Made by a program: the position numbers and the translations under genes. A stretch of 64,000 nucleotides of DNA from Rhizophagus clarus. Its lineage: Eukaryota; Glomeromycota; Glomeromycetes; Glomerales; Glomeraceae. The stretch spans positions 1,302,001 through 1,366,000 of the forward strand of contig BLAL01000160.1 of NCBI GenBank assembly GCA_015698045.1, read 5' to 3'. This document shows, piece by piece, positions 12,340-23,747 of the stretch; position 1 is the first letter of the stretch, and every line of letters starts with the position of its first letter. The notes beneath the pieces are model-generated. The model was not told the origin of the DNA and did no database searches. It was given only the letters and a program-made list of their open reading frames with translations.

Positions 12340-13664
12340 TATTTAAATTTATTATTAAATATGTATAGCTTTAACATTTGTGAGAATATTTACAAATATT
12401 GAAATTGTTCAAGCTTATTAAAATTTATTTAAAGATTTGTTTAGATATACAGAAAAAAATATTGATGAAACATTCAATTTTCACCATATTCATGGTAAAG
12501 AATTAGGTTGTATTCTTGCTGATTAACATAAAGGACAAGTTCTTGATAAGGTTAAAATGTTATTAATTTTAGTTATTATAATTTTATTTTAAATGATACT
12601 TTTTCAAACTAGGATTAGGATAATATTTGAATTCAAGGTATTTGCACCTAACTTCTATTGAGCATTTGCAACACATTTACAAACTTTATCAAGAATGGCA
12701 TATATACTTGATTTATTTATCTAAGCATAAATTAAGATAGTTATTGCTAATATTAATAAAAATATATATTTATTTTTTTATTATTATAGAAATATTGATA
12801 AAAATAAACATTTTTCAAGTGAAATTCATAGTGCCATGTATTTAATTCCTACCTTAAATACACAAGAAGAAGTTTAGTCTGTATTTAATAAAATACAACT
12901 TTGTGACAAACCAGGAGCAGCAGGTAATAACAAGTGGTATTAAATACAATTTATCAATTTTTAAATTACAATTATTATATTATTGACATTAAATATTTGA
13001 TTTATTATATAGTTTGGGCAAAAGATAAACTTGTTCCATGGGTATTATCAGGTATTTCAAGTGCATTTACCAAGATGGATCGTACAATTTGGAATCAATC
13101 TCCAAATAATACTAATGTTGGAGAGAGTGCATGCCAATGTTAATCATGATGGGCGCAATTTTTCACTTCTTGCAGGAATCTTTAGGTAATTATTTTTGTT
13201 ATTGGATTGATCTATTGGTATAAAAATATAATTCTAACTAATTTATTTTTTTTAAGAGGGCGTGATTTTGACAAAAGGCAATGGGAAAATGTTTGCGTAT
13301 TTGAACAGTATAATGTTCCGGATTCTTATCGAAATAAATCTGAATTAGCGCGATCAATTCAGGCTGATAAACGGGCAGGTAACTTTTGATTATATTATAA
13401 TTTTATTTTTAAATATATTTTATAATGTAATATTTGTAAATTTATTTAAATTATTTAGAAAAAAGACGTAAGGACAAGCAACCTTTAAAATCTAAAGTTT
13501 CAAGTGCATCAAAGAAACAGAAATGCAATTCACAAAATAAGGAAAATGAAAATGAAGTTATTGTGATAGATGATGATAATTTATTTGATCAGCAAGTAAA
13601 AATTAACAAACGAATAAGAGAGATTATGTTGCTTGAAAAGCGAAATCGTATTTTAGCAGGATAA
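12340..13664 (+). pseudogene. Decayed multi-exon transposase-type gene (MULE-like)
   Basis: Scattered exon pieces on the plus strand keep recognisable order. 12380-12560 encodes a stretch like 'HHIHGKELGCILAD', and 12610-12725 an 'EHLQHIYKL'-like stretch. The last three exons are 13013-13185, 13257-13378 and 13459-13664, joined by GT-AG introns in matching phase and ending in a Lys-rich tail and TAA. The exon at 13013 carries 'NNTNVGES', followed by a 2-bp deletion near 13130 that breaks a motif of the type ESAHAxxNxDG. Several stops lie upstream. The layout fits the Mutator-like (MULE) transposase families common in mycorrhizal and basidiomycete fungi, but that family name is a tentative recognition. 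No start codon or terminal repeats were found. Confidence 0.5.
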
Positions 13665-14385
13665 TAATTAATGCGAACTTTTTGATGTATCATAGATAAT
13701 AGTCTTTTTTGTAATAATAACATGCAATACTGTATGTTTGTGCTTTTGTAAATAAAATATTAATATAAAAACCATTAATATCTAATAATTTAAATTATTA
13801 AAATTAACGAACATTTAATTTATTAAATTACTTTTATAAGTATAATAATAAACTGTACTGTACGAATTTTTTTAATTTATCAGAATAACAAGTAACAACA
13901 TCAAATATTGAAAAATTTGGATTAATGATATTGATAATTAAGAATTAACATTTATTAATTTAATTAAAGGAATTATTTCTCTTAATTTATCCAACTATAT
14001 TTAACAAAGAACAGATAGAAAAATTCAGAATAAAGTATTAGGAATTTAAAAACATTATATAATATGGAAACCAAGCCGGGATCGTAAAAATTAACAATTG
14101 GGAGTCACAAAAAAAATTTTAAAAGTAGAAATATAGAAAGATATGATGTAATTCGTCTAATATCCAAAAATAAAAAATATTCCTCAATTGAAGGTATATT
14201 AAAAACAATATATTATAATAAAATATAAAATGGTTAAGCTAGTATATTACAAAGTAACTATACTAAATTCTAAAAGAATTTTTAAAAAACTGAAATTTCT
14301 AGACTAAAAAGTTTTTATATCTCTAGTAATTCTTACAAAGTAAAAATCATATAACTATTACTATACTATTCTATGAGAATTGGCA
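13665..14385. other. AT-rich spacer, nothing recognised
   Basis: No open frame or repeat structure of note. Confidence 0.5.
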
Positions 14386-14499
14386 TCCAGGTAGCCTGAT
14401 TAATTATATATTATTAAATTTATGTAGTTGGGAGGGAGGAAGGTATTTAAGGAGGTGACAATTTGGTTTAAGGATAGGAGTAACTCCTACCGTGGACTA

Positions 14500-15000
14500 C
14501 GAGGTAAATAGACCTACGAAACTTCAAATTGCTTCATGCTTGGCTTTCTCTTCCGTAACCTGCTTTAAAAGCTCAGACTTCTCGGACTCGAGCCAGTGAT
14601 CTTGGCCATAAGCCTGGCGTTCTCCTGTCTAAGTAAATTAATCTCAGATTCCATTTCGAAAAGACCATATACAAATATTCAAATAAAATAAATCACGTGA
14701 TTTTGGCGAACCAAAATTTTGCCAAGAAAAATTTTATTAATGCATGAGAAAATAAATACAAGGTCGGGACATTGCCCAGGATACATGTCGAAGTTTCATT
14801 TTCTATGCTAATGACTGCGGACTTATACCGCCCCGTAAATCTATTTTTTCTTGATTATCTCTTCTATACGCATTTTTTATTTGCAGGTTCCTCACTAGCT
14901 GATACCCTATCCCCACTATAATTAACCTCCAGAATCCTCTTCACATTCTTGCATAATTCGGTTGAGTCCTTGAGTGCATCTACTTGTTAGTGAGATTCGA
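14500..15000 (-). pseudogene. Relic of a coiled-coil gene family (copy 1)
   Basis: Read on the minus strand, 14655 down to about 14540 gives a short coiled-coil start, 'MESEINLLRQENARLMAKI', which then shifts frame. A separate stretch at 15000-14880 reads 'LCKNVKRILEVNYSGDRVSASEEPANKK' before stops. The block at 14750-14795 (CATGAGAAAATAAATACAAG and the following GGACATTGCCCAGGATACAT) has a close relative at 17155-17215 beside a second relic of the same family. Gln/Asn/Leu coiled-coil openings like this are common in expanded gene families of Rhizophagus. Function unknown. Confidence 0.4.
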
Positions 15001-15225
15001 TATTCAGTTCTGCCCGTACAGTGGATATCTTCAGTACTGTGAAGGATGAAATACCAATCGGTTTTGTTTACACAGAAAATTAGCACTTTGCGCTAGTAAT
15101 GCACAAATCGAAAAAATAATGCTGAAAAAAATCTCACCTGACGTGACAATACCATAAACACTCCATATACATATTCATATTCTAAGTCGAAAACCTCCGT
15201 TTTCTCTTGAGCATATCTAAGTTCA

Positions 15226-15512
15226 TCACCAGGTTTCACACTTCCACCGCCTGGTTTCGCCCATCCACCGCCTGGTTTCACCCATCCACCGCCGAGTTTC
15301 ACCCATCCACCGCCGAGTTTCACCCATCCACCGCCTGGTTTCGCCCATCCACCGCCTGGTTTCACCCATCCACCGCCTGGTTTCACCCATCCACCGCCGA
15401 GTTTCACCCATCCACCGCCTGGTTTCGCCCATCCACCGCCTGGTTTCACACTTCCACCGCCGAGTTTCACACTTCCACCGCCGGGTTTCACACTTCCACC
15501 GCGAGGTTTTAC
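15226..15512. repeat. 21-bp minisatellite, about 13 units
   Basis: The unit CCACCGCCTGGTTTCGCCCAT and close variants (CTGG or CGAG; TTTCGCCC, TTTCACCC or TTTCACAC) repeat head to tail. The array is far more GC-rich than its surroundings. As 21 is a multiple of three, three or more frames stay open: plus strand PSTAWFH-type repeats, minus strand KPGGGWV- and MGETRRW-type repeats. Coding is therefore undecidable from openness alone, and no start, intron or homologue supports any of them. Confidence 0.9.
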
Positions 15513-15650
15513 CTTTTCAAGCTCCACCCAACGGCTTCCAAGCTCCACCTAACGGCTTCCAAGCTCCACCTAACGGCTTCCAAGCTCCACTAGCGGCTTC
15601 CAAGCTCCACTCAACGATTTCCAAGCTTTACCCAACCAACGGGTTTCAAA
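15513..15650. repeat. Second 21-bp minisatellite, about 5-6 units
   Basis: Directly after the first array, the unit AACGGCTTCCAAGCTCCACCT repeats with small changes and one shortened copy (ACTAGCGGC). It has the same period as the first array and shares CCACC and TTTC/TTCC words, so the two may be old relatives. Confidence 0.85.
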
Positions 15651-15789
15651 TTCCAACTAAATTGGCAAAGGAACCTAAAAGTATATAAAGTCGACCTATT
15701 ATCCGAAGTAGAAATGTAAAACCTATTTGTGACCAGTCACCAGAAAAATCACGTGTACAGAAACTGAGCTCTCAAATCTTTGCTCCGTC

Positions 15790-16145
15790 ACCAGTCTATT
15801 ATACCGTAGTAACTTTAGATGAAAAAAGGTAAGTATTCAAAAAAAAAAAGAGGAATAAAGTGATTTAATAAATTTAAACGAATATGTACATAGTCTAAAA
15901 AAAGCAAAGAAGAATAAAGCGAAGAATACTTTTATACCATGATAAATCTAGATAAAGAAATGCAAAAAGAGGAATAAGACGAAGGCTTACCCTATTACGT
16001 GGTAAATCTAGACGAAGAAATGCAAGAAAAGATGAGTATATTGTCTAAGAAAAAGCGAAGACTTACCTTTATACTATAGTAAATTTGGATGAATAAACGC
16101 ATAAAGAGGTAAGCGTATGGTCCAAAAAAAACAGAGGAATAAAGC
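15790..16145 (+). repeat. Degenerate tandem repeat, unit about 60 bp
   Basis: Three to five diverged units can be aligned on GCGAAGAMTWACYTTTATAC, a TARATYTRGATGAARAAA-like word, and a purine-rich GCAWAAAGAGGAATAA end (at about 15920, 15980 and 16050, with weaker copies before and after). No coding potential. Confidence 0.6.
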
Positions 16146-16399
16146 ACTTGTTATATAAAATTAATTTGATTGGATAATATCATGATGTATTTATAAACGC
16201 GAGATTTTGCACGTCGGTTTTTCTGGACGCGTTTCTATTCATGCACGATGCAGATCCTACTATAAAATCATGTATAAACAAAACCGCGTGAAATGCCGAG
16301 ATTTTTTCATTAATCGCTTTACCTGAGCAACAATGATCAAACGTACGTTTATTAATACTCATTAATTAATATTTAATAGTTTCAATGTTTCACGATTAA

Positions 16400-17115
16400 T
16401 GTTTTTTCCTTAATAAAGCTAGGGATAATAAAGGATTTTGCCAAGCGTTTGATGTTATTACTGATAGGACGTGTGGTTTGGGGTGTCAGATAAAGTCATA
16501 TATGACTTATCCAGTATGCAGTAAGCATGACAAACCCAAGTTTGTCGCTGCAATTCACGCCAAAGAATATTTAAAATCGCTTCCTATATACTCAACTTTA
16601 ACTGACGAATTCATTAATAATTTGGCCACTTATCTTACTGAACGTAGTCTCGATCTTAAGCGCCCTATTGAAGAAGGCATATTTTACGTAATGCACCGAG
16701 TTGGTAGGTATATAAATGAAACACATCAAAATTAAGTATAGTTTAATGACAATTAACTTAATTAGATGTTCAAAATCATCCGGAACTTTACAAAATTGGC
16801 CTTGATATTGGTAATGAAGATTGTGACTTCGAAACCCGTATCTCACAGCATGAACAAAGTCCTTGCAATGCAGTTTTTGCGGAAGGGTATGTCACTCCTA
16901 CCCATTCTGATTGCCGTTTAGTTGATGGATTGATCAAAAAGTTTTTGGTTGGATCGAGAGTTGAGTTCAGGTGCAGTTGCAATAGCAATCATATCGAGTA
17001 TTATGATGATACGGCATTATCGATCTTTGAACGAGTTGAATACTGGATTTATAATAATCCAACGGGTCCAATAACCGAAAAAATCCAGAATCTAATTTCC
17101 CTTTCACATTCTTAG
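16400..17115 (+). CDS. Candidate two-exon gene with a GIY-YIG (T5orf172/DUF1766-like) domain, 5' end unknown
   Basis: Exon A is open from 16400 to 16703 and exon B runs from 16766 to TAG 17115, joined by a 62-bp GT-AG intron in phase. Exon A holds a Cys/His cluster (C-x10-C-x3-C-x11-C-x2-H, about 16439-16529), then a helical stretch and 'GIFYVMHRV' at its end. Exon B opens with 'NHPELYKIGLDIG', then 'ETRISQHE', and later 'VDGLIKKFL' and 'FRCSCNSNHIEYYDDT'. The pairing of a G-x-x-Y-V-M strand with Y-K-I-G and a downstream R-x-x-Q-H resembles the GIY-YIG nuclease subfamily T5orf172, which fungi carry in several copies. An AG acceptor just before 16421 suggests a missing first exon, and I see no start codon. 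It could be a host gene or a transposon relic. Confidence 0.5.
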
Positions 17116-17149
17116 CTTATCCTGTTTATTGTAATTTCAAGTACTTATT

Positions 17150-17345
17150 TTTAGTAAGATATAATACATGCAAAAATAAATACAAAGTTTGGGACGTAGT
17201 CCGCGATACATATTATTTTTCGATAATTTTTTTGATCCTAGCCCTCTTGCTAGCTAGGGAACTATCTAAATTAACCCGATCCTTCAATAACCCTACAATT
17301 ATGCCGATTACCCTTTTCACGTTGCTTAAAGATCCTGCATCAATA
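17150..17345 (-). pseudogene. Relic of the same coiled-coil gene family (copy 2)
   Basis: On the minus strand, 17345 down to about 17220 reads 'IDAGSLSNVKRVIGIIVGLL' and then '...ASKRARIKKIIEK' before a stop. This aligns in pattern with the NVKRILEV...ANKK stretch of the relic at 14.9 kb. The flank at 17160-17215 (ATGCAAAAATAAATACAAAG, then GGGACGTAGTCCGCGATACAT) matches the flank of that relic, so both 3' ends and untranslated regions are shared. Same strand and same family, 2.4 kb apart. Confidence 0.4.
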
Positions 17346-17645
17346 AATTCTTTAAAATAAAGGGTATTAATTTAGGCACAAGTCAATCAAGCAAATTAAC
17401 TGTATGCATTTTATATAGTTAGAAGATTTTTCAATTGAAAAAATAAGGTTAACTATTTCAGAATGATCACTGATGTAATTATCCAGAAAGTTATTCTAGC
17501 GTTTCAAGCCAAAGGAAAATACATCCCCTCAGTATAATTTGATTTCTTCTTGATTTGTAGGTGAAGTCTGCAAAATATTTTTTCTCTATGCTCTCCAATT
17601 AAATGAGTCAGTATATCATAAATTGTTATGCAATGGTTATATGTA
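17346..17645. other. Spacer, nothing recognised
   Basis: AT-rich, without a supported open frame or repeat. Confidence 0.45.
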
Positions 17646-17647
17646 TT

Positions 17648-18035
17648 GGTAGGGTAGGGCAAGTCCATTAAAGTCCAGCTAAAGTCCTAGGACTTACCCG
17701 TCCTAACATAAGGACAGACTGGGCTCAGGAGGACCGAGTCCGGACTGGCTGTGTCAAAAAATTGTGTAACTAATACTTTATTAAATTATTTAAATAAGCG
17801 CCAATTTTTATATCGTAAAAATATTTTTTATCGAATATAAAAAAAAAAAAATAAATTTTTTTCGTATGTAATAAAAAATATTTTACTATTGTACTTAATA
17901 TTTCATGTCAAAAATTGACCAATCAAATTGTCAATTTTATATACTATAATGTAAGGACTGAATTGGAACGCGTCCTATTAAGTCCCAAAATTTGGGACTC
18001 AGTCCTACTAAAGACGGATTTAAGGACTAAAGAGA
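17648..18035. mobile_element. MITE-like element with AAGTCC/GGACTT subterminal repeats
   Basis: Both ends carry clusters of AAGTCC and its complement (for example 17670-17725 and 17950-18030) around an AT-rich core that has no coding. The left end reads TAGGGTAGGGCAAGTCC, and a matching right terminus is not clear. The clustered, inverted short motifs resemble the terminal blocks of the hAT-type MITEs elsewhere in the window, but no target duplication was found. Confidence 0.4.
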
Positions 18036-18119
18036 AGTTTGTTAACAGTAATTAATGAAAAAATCAAATCTTGCTTCAAGTTAATTGGTATGATTTTATT
18101 TTATACTAACTTAAAATTG

Positions 18120-19080
18120 TACTAGGAGCGTAAAGAGATAAAAGCTTGGAGGAATAACATACTCATAAAATTCCTCCATTACCCGAATTTGGCTCCTTTG
18201 AAATATAGATCTGGTGTTTTATATGATGCATTCATCAAGATGAATGTTTTAAGATTGGAACATATATTAGCTCTGGTGCAAACACTTTACTAAAATGTGA
18301 TTATGATACAAATTTATTCATAGCCTTATCCACAACTATGTATTTTTTTCGCATATCCTATTTATTCACAATTTTTAAATTAATGTAAACATCTCTTAGC
18401 CAAGTAGGTGGCCTTATAAAAACTTCTCGCACAAATTATATCATTATTTTTCCCTCATTTCACCTCTCCAATAGCTTTTACTGATCATAGTAATAAATTA
18501 TTGGAATAAACATTTTTGAATTGAACTTTTTTCACAATATATAAACTGAATATCACAAATTAATCAAATTAATCTAAATATCCAATTACCACCTTATAAT
18601 CTACATACCATTTCATATTTACTATTACAACCAGTTCGTTACAGATCACAAACTTACCAATGAAATAAGTTTAAAGAATTTAGCCAATATGCACCAGAAA
18701 TACTTGAACTCTTGATAACTGGAATACCAAAGGTACATAAAGAGAAAAGGCATCAGGCTTGTGATTGCTTTTAAAAAAAGTATAAATTTAGCAAAAAATA
18801 GGCATTTACTCATTAATTTTTCATGAGAGAATTGGGCAAAGTAAAAGTTAAGTAACTCTCTAGAAAGGAGGATCAAAAGTAGAAATTAATACATATCAAA
18901 TATCTGATATTATCCCAGAAGGCAAGACTATTAGAGAAACAGCTTAGTGTATTATTTGAGATAAATTTAGTAAAAGAGATGTAAGATTGATATCTAGAAT
19001 TTTAGTTGAAACTACTTTTGGTTCTATTGCTGGTTTATCCTATCTCTCTAGACTGAAGAGAATTTGGAAATCTTAATACT
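18120..19080 (+). pseudogene. Decayed coding relic, family not identified
   Basis: The plus strand holds short frame-shifted peptides with non-random content, such as 'YPNLAPLKYRSGVLYDAFIKM' shortened by stops (about 18178-18245), 'GIYSLIFHERIG' (about 18800-18835) and 'FSKRDVRLISRILVETTFGS' (about 18965-19030). Stops and shifts interrupt every 10-30 codons. It is probably an old transposon gene. I do not recognise the family. Confidence 0.3.
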
Positions 19081-19775
19081 TCAAAAAAAATAATTTCCAC
19101 AATATTAAATAGAAAAACAATCTGTGCATCCAATAAAATCCAAAAAGGACATAGTGAGCCAAATATATAAAATTTTAATTTATTATTTATATGGGATCTT
19201 TGCAATAGAAAGGTATGAAACTCAAAAAAATTAAAAATTTAATTAATATTAAATTTACACTTATTTAATGTAAAAAATATAATTAGCATATAAAGTAAAT
19301 TTGAAAATTTTTTTGAGTTTTGTATCTTTTTAGCAACATAAAAATAAAGGAATCCATTACTTGGATTACTTTTTGTTAGAATTGGTTAAGAAAAGATTGG
19401 ATGAGTATAATATATCTAATATATCCAATAAATAAGTTCTAGCAGATGTAATGATTATGCTCTGCATCCATTCTATTGAAATTAAAACTTGTGCATATTT
19501 AATGATGTAATTGATTATACAAAAAAACAGGAGAGTACGAGGCATTTTTCAAGTAGTTAGATCACTAAGGAGTGGGTATGTAGCATGATAATCACAGTGA
19601 TAAAAGTAATTTGATGAAGATACAATAGATAAAATAATAACTTAAACTAATTACATGATAAAATATATAACAATATTTTATTGGAGAACTATTTTTAGAA
19701 AGAGAAATATAATAAAAAGGATAAATTAAAAGAATGGATTGATTAGATATTATAATATGTTAAGAAACAATTATA
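19081..19775. other. AT-rich spacer, nothing recognised
   Basis: No supported features. Confidence 0.45.
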
Positions 19776-20008
19776 AAATATCAAGATAGATCAATCAATT
19801 ATAAAATGAATAGATAAATCAAAGATTAATTAATCAATTATAAAATGAATAAATAAATTAAAGATAATTAATCAATTATGAGAGACATAAAATAGATGAA
19901 TCAAAGATAATTATAAAGATAATGATAAAACATAGGATAGATAAATCAAAGATAATTATAAGATAATTATGAATATAGAATAAATAAATCAAAAATAGTT
20001 AATCAATA
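19776..20008. repeat. Imperfect tandem repeat, unit about 45 bp
   Basis: Words such as TCAATTATAAAATGAATA, GATAAATCAAAGAT and AATTAATCAAT recur four to five times with drift. AT-rich and non-coding. Confidence 0.55.
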
Positions 20009-20011
20009 ATA

Positions 20012-20147
20012 CCATATAGTTTTAAAATTAAACAACCCCCAAAAATAAGCAACCCTGATCCATATTATGATACTTTTGACCAGAGTTATGACTACTTTGG
20101 CCAGAATTAAGTACAAAAAATGGTTGTTTAATTTTGGAACTATATGG
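20012..20147. mobile_element. 136-bp MITE with long terminal inverted repeats and TA target site
   Basis: The ends CCATATAGTTTTAAAATTAA (left) and TTAATTTTGGAACTATATGG (right) are inverted copies with a few mismatches, extending inward to AACAACC/GGTTGTT. TA flanks each side (20010-20011 and 20148-20149). TA duplication and a small size are typical of Tc1/mariner-derived (Stowaway-like) MITEs. No internal coding. Confidence 0.8.
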
Positions 20148-20149
20148 TA

Positions 20150-21051
20150 TATAATATTTATTAACATTAATTTATTATTTAACAATATTAATTCTTAGTA
20201 TTCTTGGTATTACATCATAAAAAGAACCAGAATGTTAAAGATTAGTTTTATTACATCATAGATTATAGTTTAGTGAAACTTAATTTTTTATAAATATAGC
20301 TTTATAAATAAAAAAAAACATTAATCTTTAACTTTAATAAATAAATAAATGTATTATAATAACCAATTAATTTTTATATTTTATATTTTTTTTTTTATAT
20401 ATATATTATTTTTAAATAAACCTAAATAAATAAATATTTTATATTAATTAATTTAATTTTTATTATTTTATTTTTAAGAAGGTATGATCAACTCTTATTT
20501 AATTATTATTATTATAGAAAAGTATGATTATTTTTTAAGATGTTTATTCTAATATATTGAAAATATTTTATTAAGAAAACTGAGGTAAATTCTTGTAATA
20601 TTAGCATGATTGTCTAACATATAATTTATGATTTATCGTAAAGAAAAGTAATATGTCATTAGTAAGGATGCTTTTTCATTCATAATATAGATTTAAGAAA
20701 TGATTTTTTCTAGATAATTAAAAGACTTCAAAAAGCTTAGAGTTACATATTTCAGTATATTTTTGAAAAAAAATGAATTTATTTTTAAATTTTATGAGTT
20801 ATTACTTCTTAGTTTTTTGTATAAAATAGAATCAAGATTTACTAATTGAAAGTAACATATATACTGCTTAAAAATTTGTTAAAATTTAATACTTATATCA
20901 GAAAAGCTTTTTAATATTCTTTAAATAACCATATTTTTCCATCTAATAAATATACTAATATAGCTAATTACAAAAAATGGAGTTAAGCAAATTTATTCAA
21001 TCTCTTTAATAGAAACTAATTATATATATTATTTATTAAATTTTATTTTTT
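20150..21051. other. AT-rich spacer, nothing recognised
   Basis: No open frames beyond chance and no repeats of note. Confidence 0.5.
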
Positions 21052-21728
21052 ATTTAAAGCAAAATCCAAATATTATCAACTTTTTTTCACTTTGTACAAT
21101 TTACAACATAATAAAAAATAAATTTTTATTTTTTCAAAAACTGTATATAGTAGAATGAATATGACTTCTGAATATATAGTCGATATACAGTCAGAAGACT
21201 TTAGAGCCATTTACACATAGGTTCAACAAACTACATTAATGAATGACTTTTTTTCTACTTTCAAAATAATACTAGATGATACTAACTTTAAGTGAGTACT
21301 ATAATACTCTTCATTATTTATTAAGGATACGAGTAAGAAGGAATACTAGCATTACCTAAGAAACTTCATACTAGAAATAGTGAAAAAATGATTTAATAAA
21401 ATAGTAAATAAATAGAAATGCAGTAAGAATCTCCTCTATATTCTTTACAGGACCACTTTCCTTGTACACGAAGATACTTTTTTGACTGCTACAGCTTTGT
21501 ATAAGGATAATGATTTGCTAAAGAATTTACTGGATGATGCTGATAATTCCCACCATCTATCAGATTAATTTATGGATATGGAAATATCTATAAATAAAAA
21601 GTACTAATTACAATCCATTACTGCATCAATAAGCACCAATTAGAATAAAAATAGAACATCATAGAAGCAAAATAAATAAAAAGCTAAGGTTGTGGAATAA
21701 GTTTGCCCTAATATACTAAGATCCTGAA

Positions 21729-23747
21729 TAGGGTTCTGATCAGTTATGGTAATTACCAAACTGTACCGATCAGTTTCAGTATCAGAGCAGTTTTAGTTTT
21801 TACGGTTTACTGAACTGAAACTTTTGGTAAATTTACTGATCGGTTTTAGTAACTGCAGTTTCAGTACTGGTTTTGCGATTTACCAAACTGAATTACTGAA
21901 TCGATTTAACTAAATAATATAATAAAAAATGTTGTAAAACGTTTTTTATTAGTTATTTTGATAAAACAAACTATTTCGCAGCAGTGTTTTGTCACTTTAA
22001 TTAAAAAACATTGCGAAACATTTTTATTCATTAATCTAATAAAAAAATAACTATTTGCAACTTTTTTCTTGTCATTTTAACAAATAATGTTGTGAAATGT
22101 TAATTGGATAAAAAAAATCGTTCGCAACAGTTTTTTGTCAACATAATTATAAAACTGTTGCGAAAAGTTTTGTTAGTTAATTTTAATAAAAAAAACGTTT
22201 CGCAACATTTTTTTGTCACTTTAATAAAAACGTTGCAAAACATTTTTATGAGTTAATTTTAATAAAAAAATGTTTCACACCGTTTTTTTTGTCACTTTAA
22301 TAAAACCATTGTGCAATGTTTTTATTAGCTAATTTTAATAAAAAAAACATTTTGCAACATTTTTTTGTTGCTTTAATTAAAAAACGTTGTGAAATGTTTT
22401 TTATCAATTAATTTAATAAAAAAAATACGTTGCGAAACATTTGAGTTAATTTTAATATTTGCAACATTTTTTTTATTGCTTTAATTAAAAAATGTTGCGA
22501 AACGTTTTTTAACAATTAGTTTAATAAAAAAAATGTTTCGCTACATTTTTTTTGTTGCTTTAGTTAAAAAATGTTGTGAAATATTTTTTATCAGTTAATT
22601 TAATAAAAAAAACATTTTGCTACGTTTTTTTGTCTCTATAATAAAAATGTTGCAAAACATTTTTATGAGTTAATTTTAATAAAAAAATGTTTCACAACAT
22701 TTTTTTTTATTGCTTTAATTAAAAAATGTTGCAAAAGTTTTTTAACAGTTAGTTTAATAAAAAAAACGTTTTGCTACATTTTTTAATAGTTAGTTTAATA
22801 AAAAAAACATTTCGCTACATTTTTTTGTTGCTTTAGTTAAAAAATGTTGCAAAACGTTTTTTATCAATTAATTTAATAAAAAAAATGTTTCGCTATATTT
22901 TTTTTTGTCTCTATAATAAAAATGTTGTGAAACGTTTTTATGAGTTAATTTTAATAAAAAAAATATTTCGCAACATTTTTTTTGTTACTTTAATTAAAAA
23001 ACATTGCGAAATGTTTTTAACAGTTAGTTTAATAAAAAAACATTTTGCAACATTTTTTTTGTTGCTTTAGTTAAAAAATGTTGCGAAATGTTTTTTATCA
23101 GTTAATTTAATAAAAAAAACGTTTCGCAACATTTTTTTTTGTCTCTATAATAAAAACATTGCAAAACGTTTTTATGAGCTAATTTTAATAAAAAAAATAT
23201 TTTGAAACATTTTTTAACAGTTAGTTTAATAAAAAACGTTTCGCTACATTTTTTTTTGTTGCTTTAGTTAAAAAACGTTGCAAAATGTTTTTTTGTCACT
23301 TTAATAAAAATGTTGCGAAACATTTTTATGAGTTAATTTAATAAAAAAAACATTTTGCAATGTTTTTATGAGTTAATTTAATAAAAAAAATGTTTTGCAA
23401 CATTTTTTTGTTATTTTAATTAAAAATGTTGCGAAACATTTTTTATTAGTTAATTTAATAAAAAAAACATTTCGCAACTTTATTTTTGACACTTTAAATA
23501 AAAAATGTTGCAAAACATTTTTATAGATGATTTGATTTGGTAAAAAAATACCAAAATAGTTTCGCAATGTTTAAATGGTTTTTAATATCGGTAAATCAGT
23601 TCAGTTTTCAGTAATTATCGATCGGTTTCAATAATTATTAATACCGATACCAGTCAGTTTCAGTAATCATCAATACTGATACCGATCAATTCAGTTCAAT
23701 ATCAGTTTTTGCAAAAACTGAACTGAACTGAACCGATCAGAGCCCTA
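21729..23747. mobile_element. hAT-type element with satellite interior, inserted in retroposon copy A
   Basis: The terminal inverted repeats are TAGGGTTCTGATCAGTT at the left and, read inward from the right, TAGGGCTCTGATCGGTT. The flanking 8 bp are ATCCTGAA (21721-21728) and ATTTTGAA (23748-23755), 6 of 8 identical. TAGGG ends and 8-bp duplications are typical of hAT elements. Both ends carry extra copies of CCGATCAGTTTCAGTA-like words in both orientations (21740-21900 and 23590-23740). There is no transposase: the 1.6-kb interior is a tandem repeat. It is therefore a non-autonomous element of about 2.0 kb. Confidence 0.85.
21920..23575. repeat. Palindromic satellite array with CGTTTCGCAACA core
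   Basis: About 15-20 irregular units alternate the word CGTTTCGCAACATTTTTTT with its near-complement AAAAAACGTTGCGAAACG, separated by TTTAATTAA- and TTAGTTTAATAAAAAA-type spacers. Each pair can fold into a hairpin. Units differ mostly where CG becomes TG or CA (CGTTGCGAAACG, TGTTGCAAAACA and so on). The short open frames at 22885-23070 and 23373-23567 are translations of this array. Confidence 0.85.

Noticed and set aside
15093-15593. Open frames of 68, 128 and 151 codons in the minisatellite
   Set aside because: A 21-bp period keeps any stop-free frame open. Several overlapping frames on both strands are equally open, and none has supporting features.
21920-23575. Repeat array as a CRISPR array
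   Set aside because: Units are AT-rich, irregular, near-palindromic and without unique spacers, and the genome is eukaryotic.
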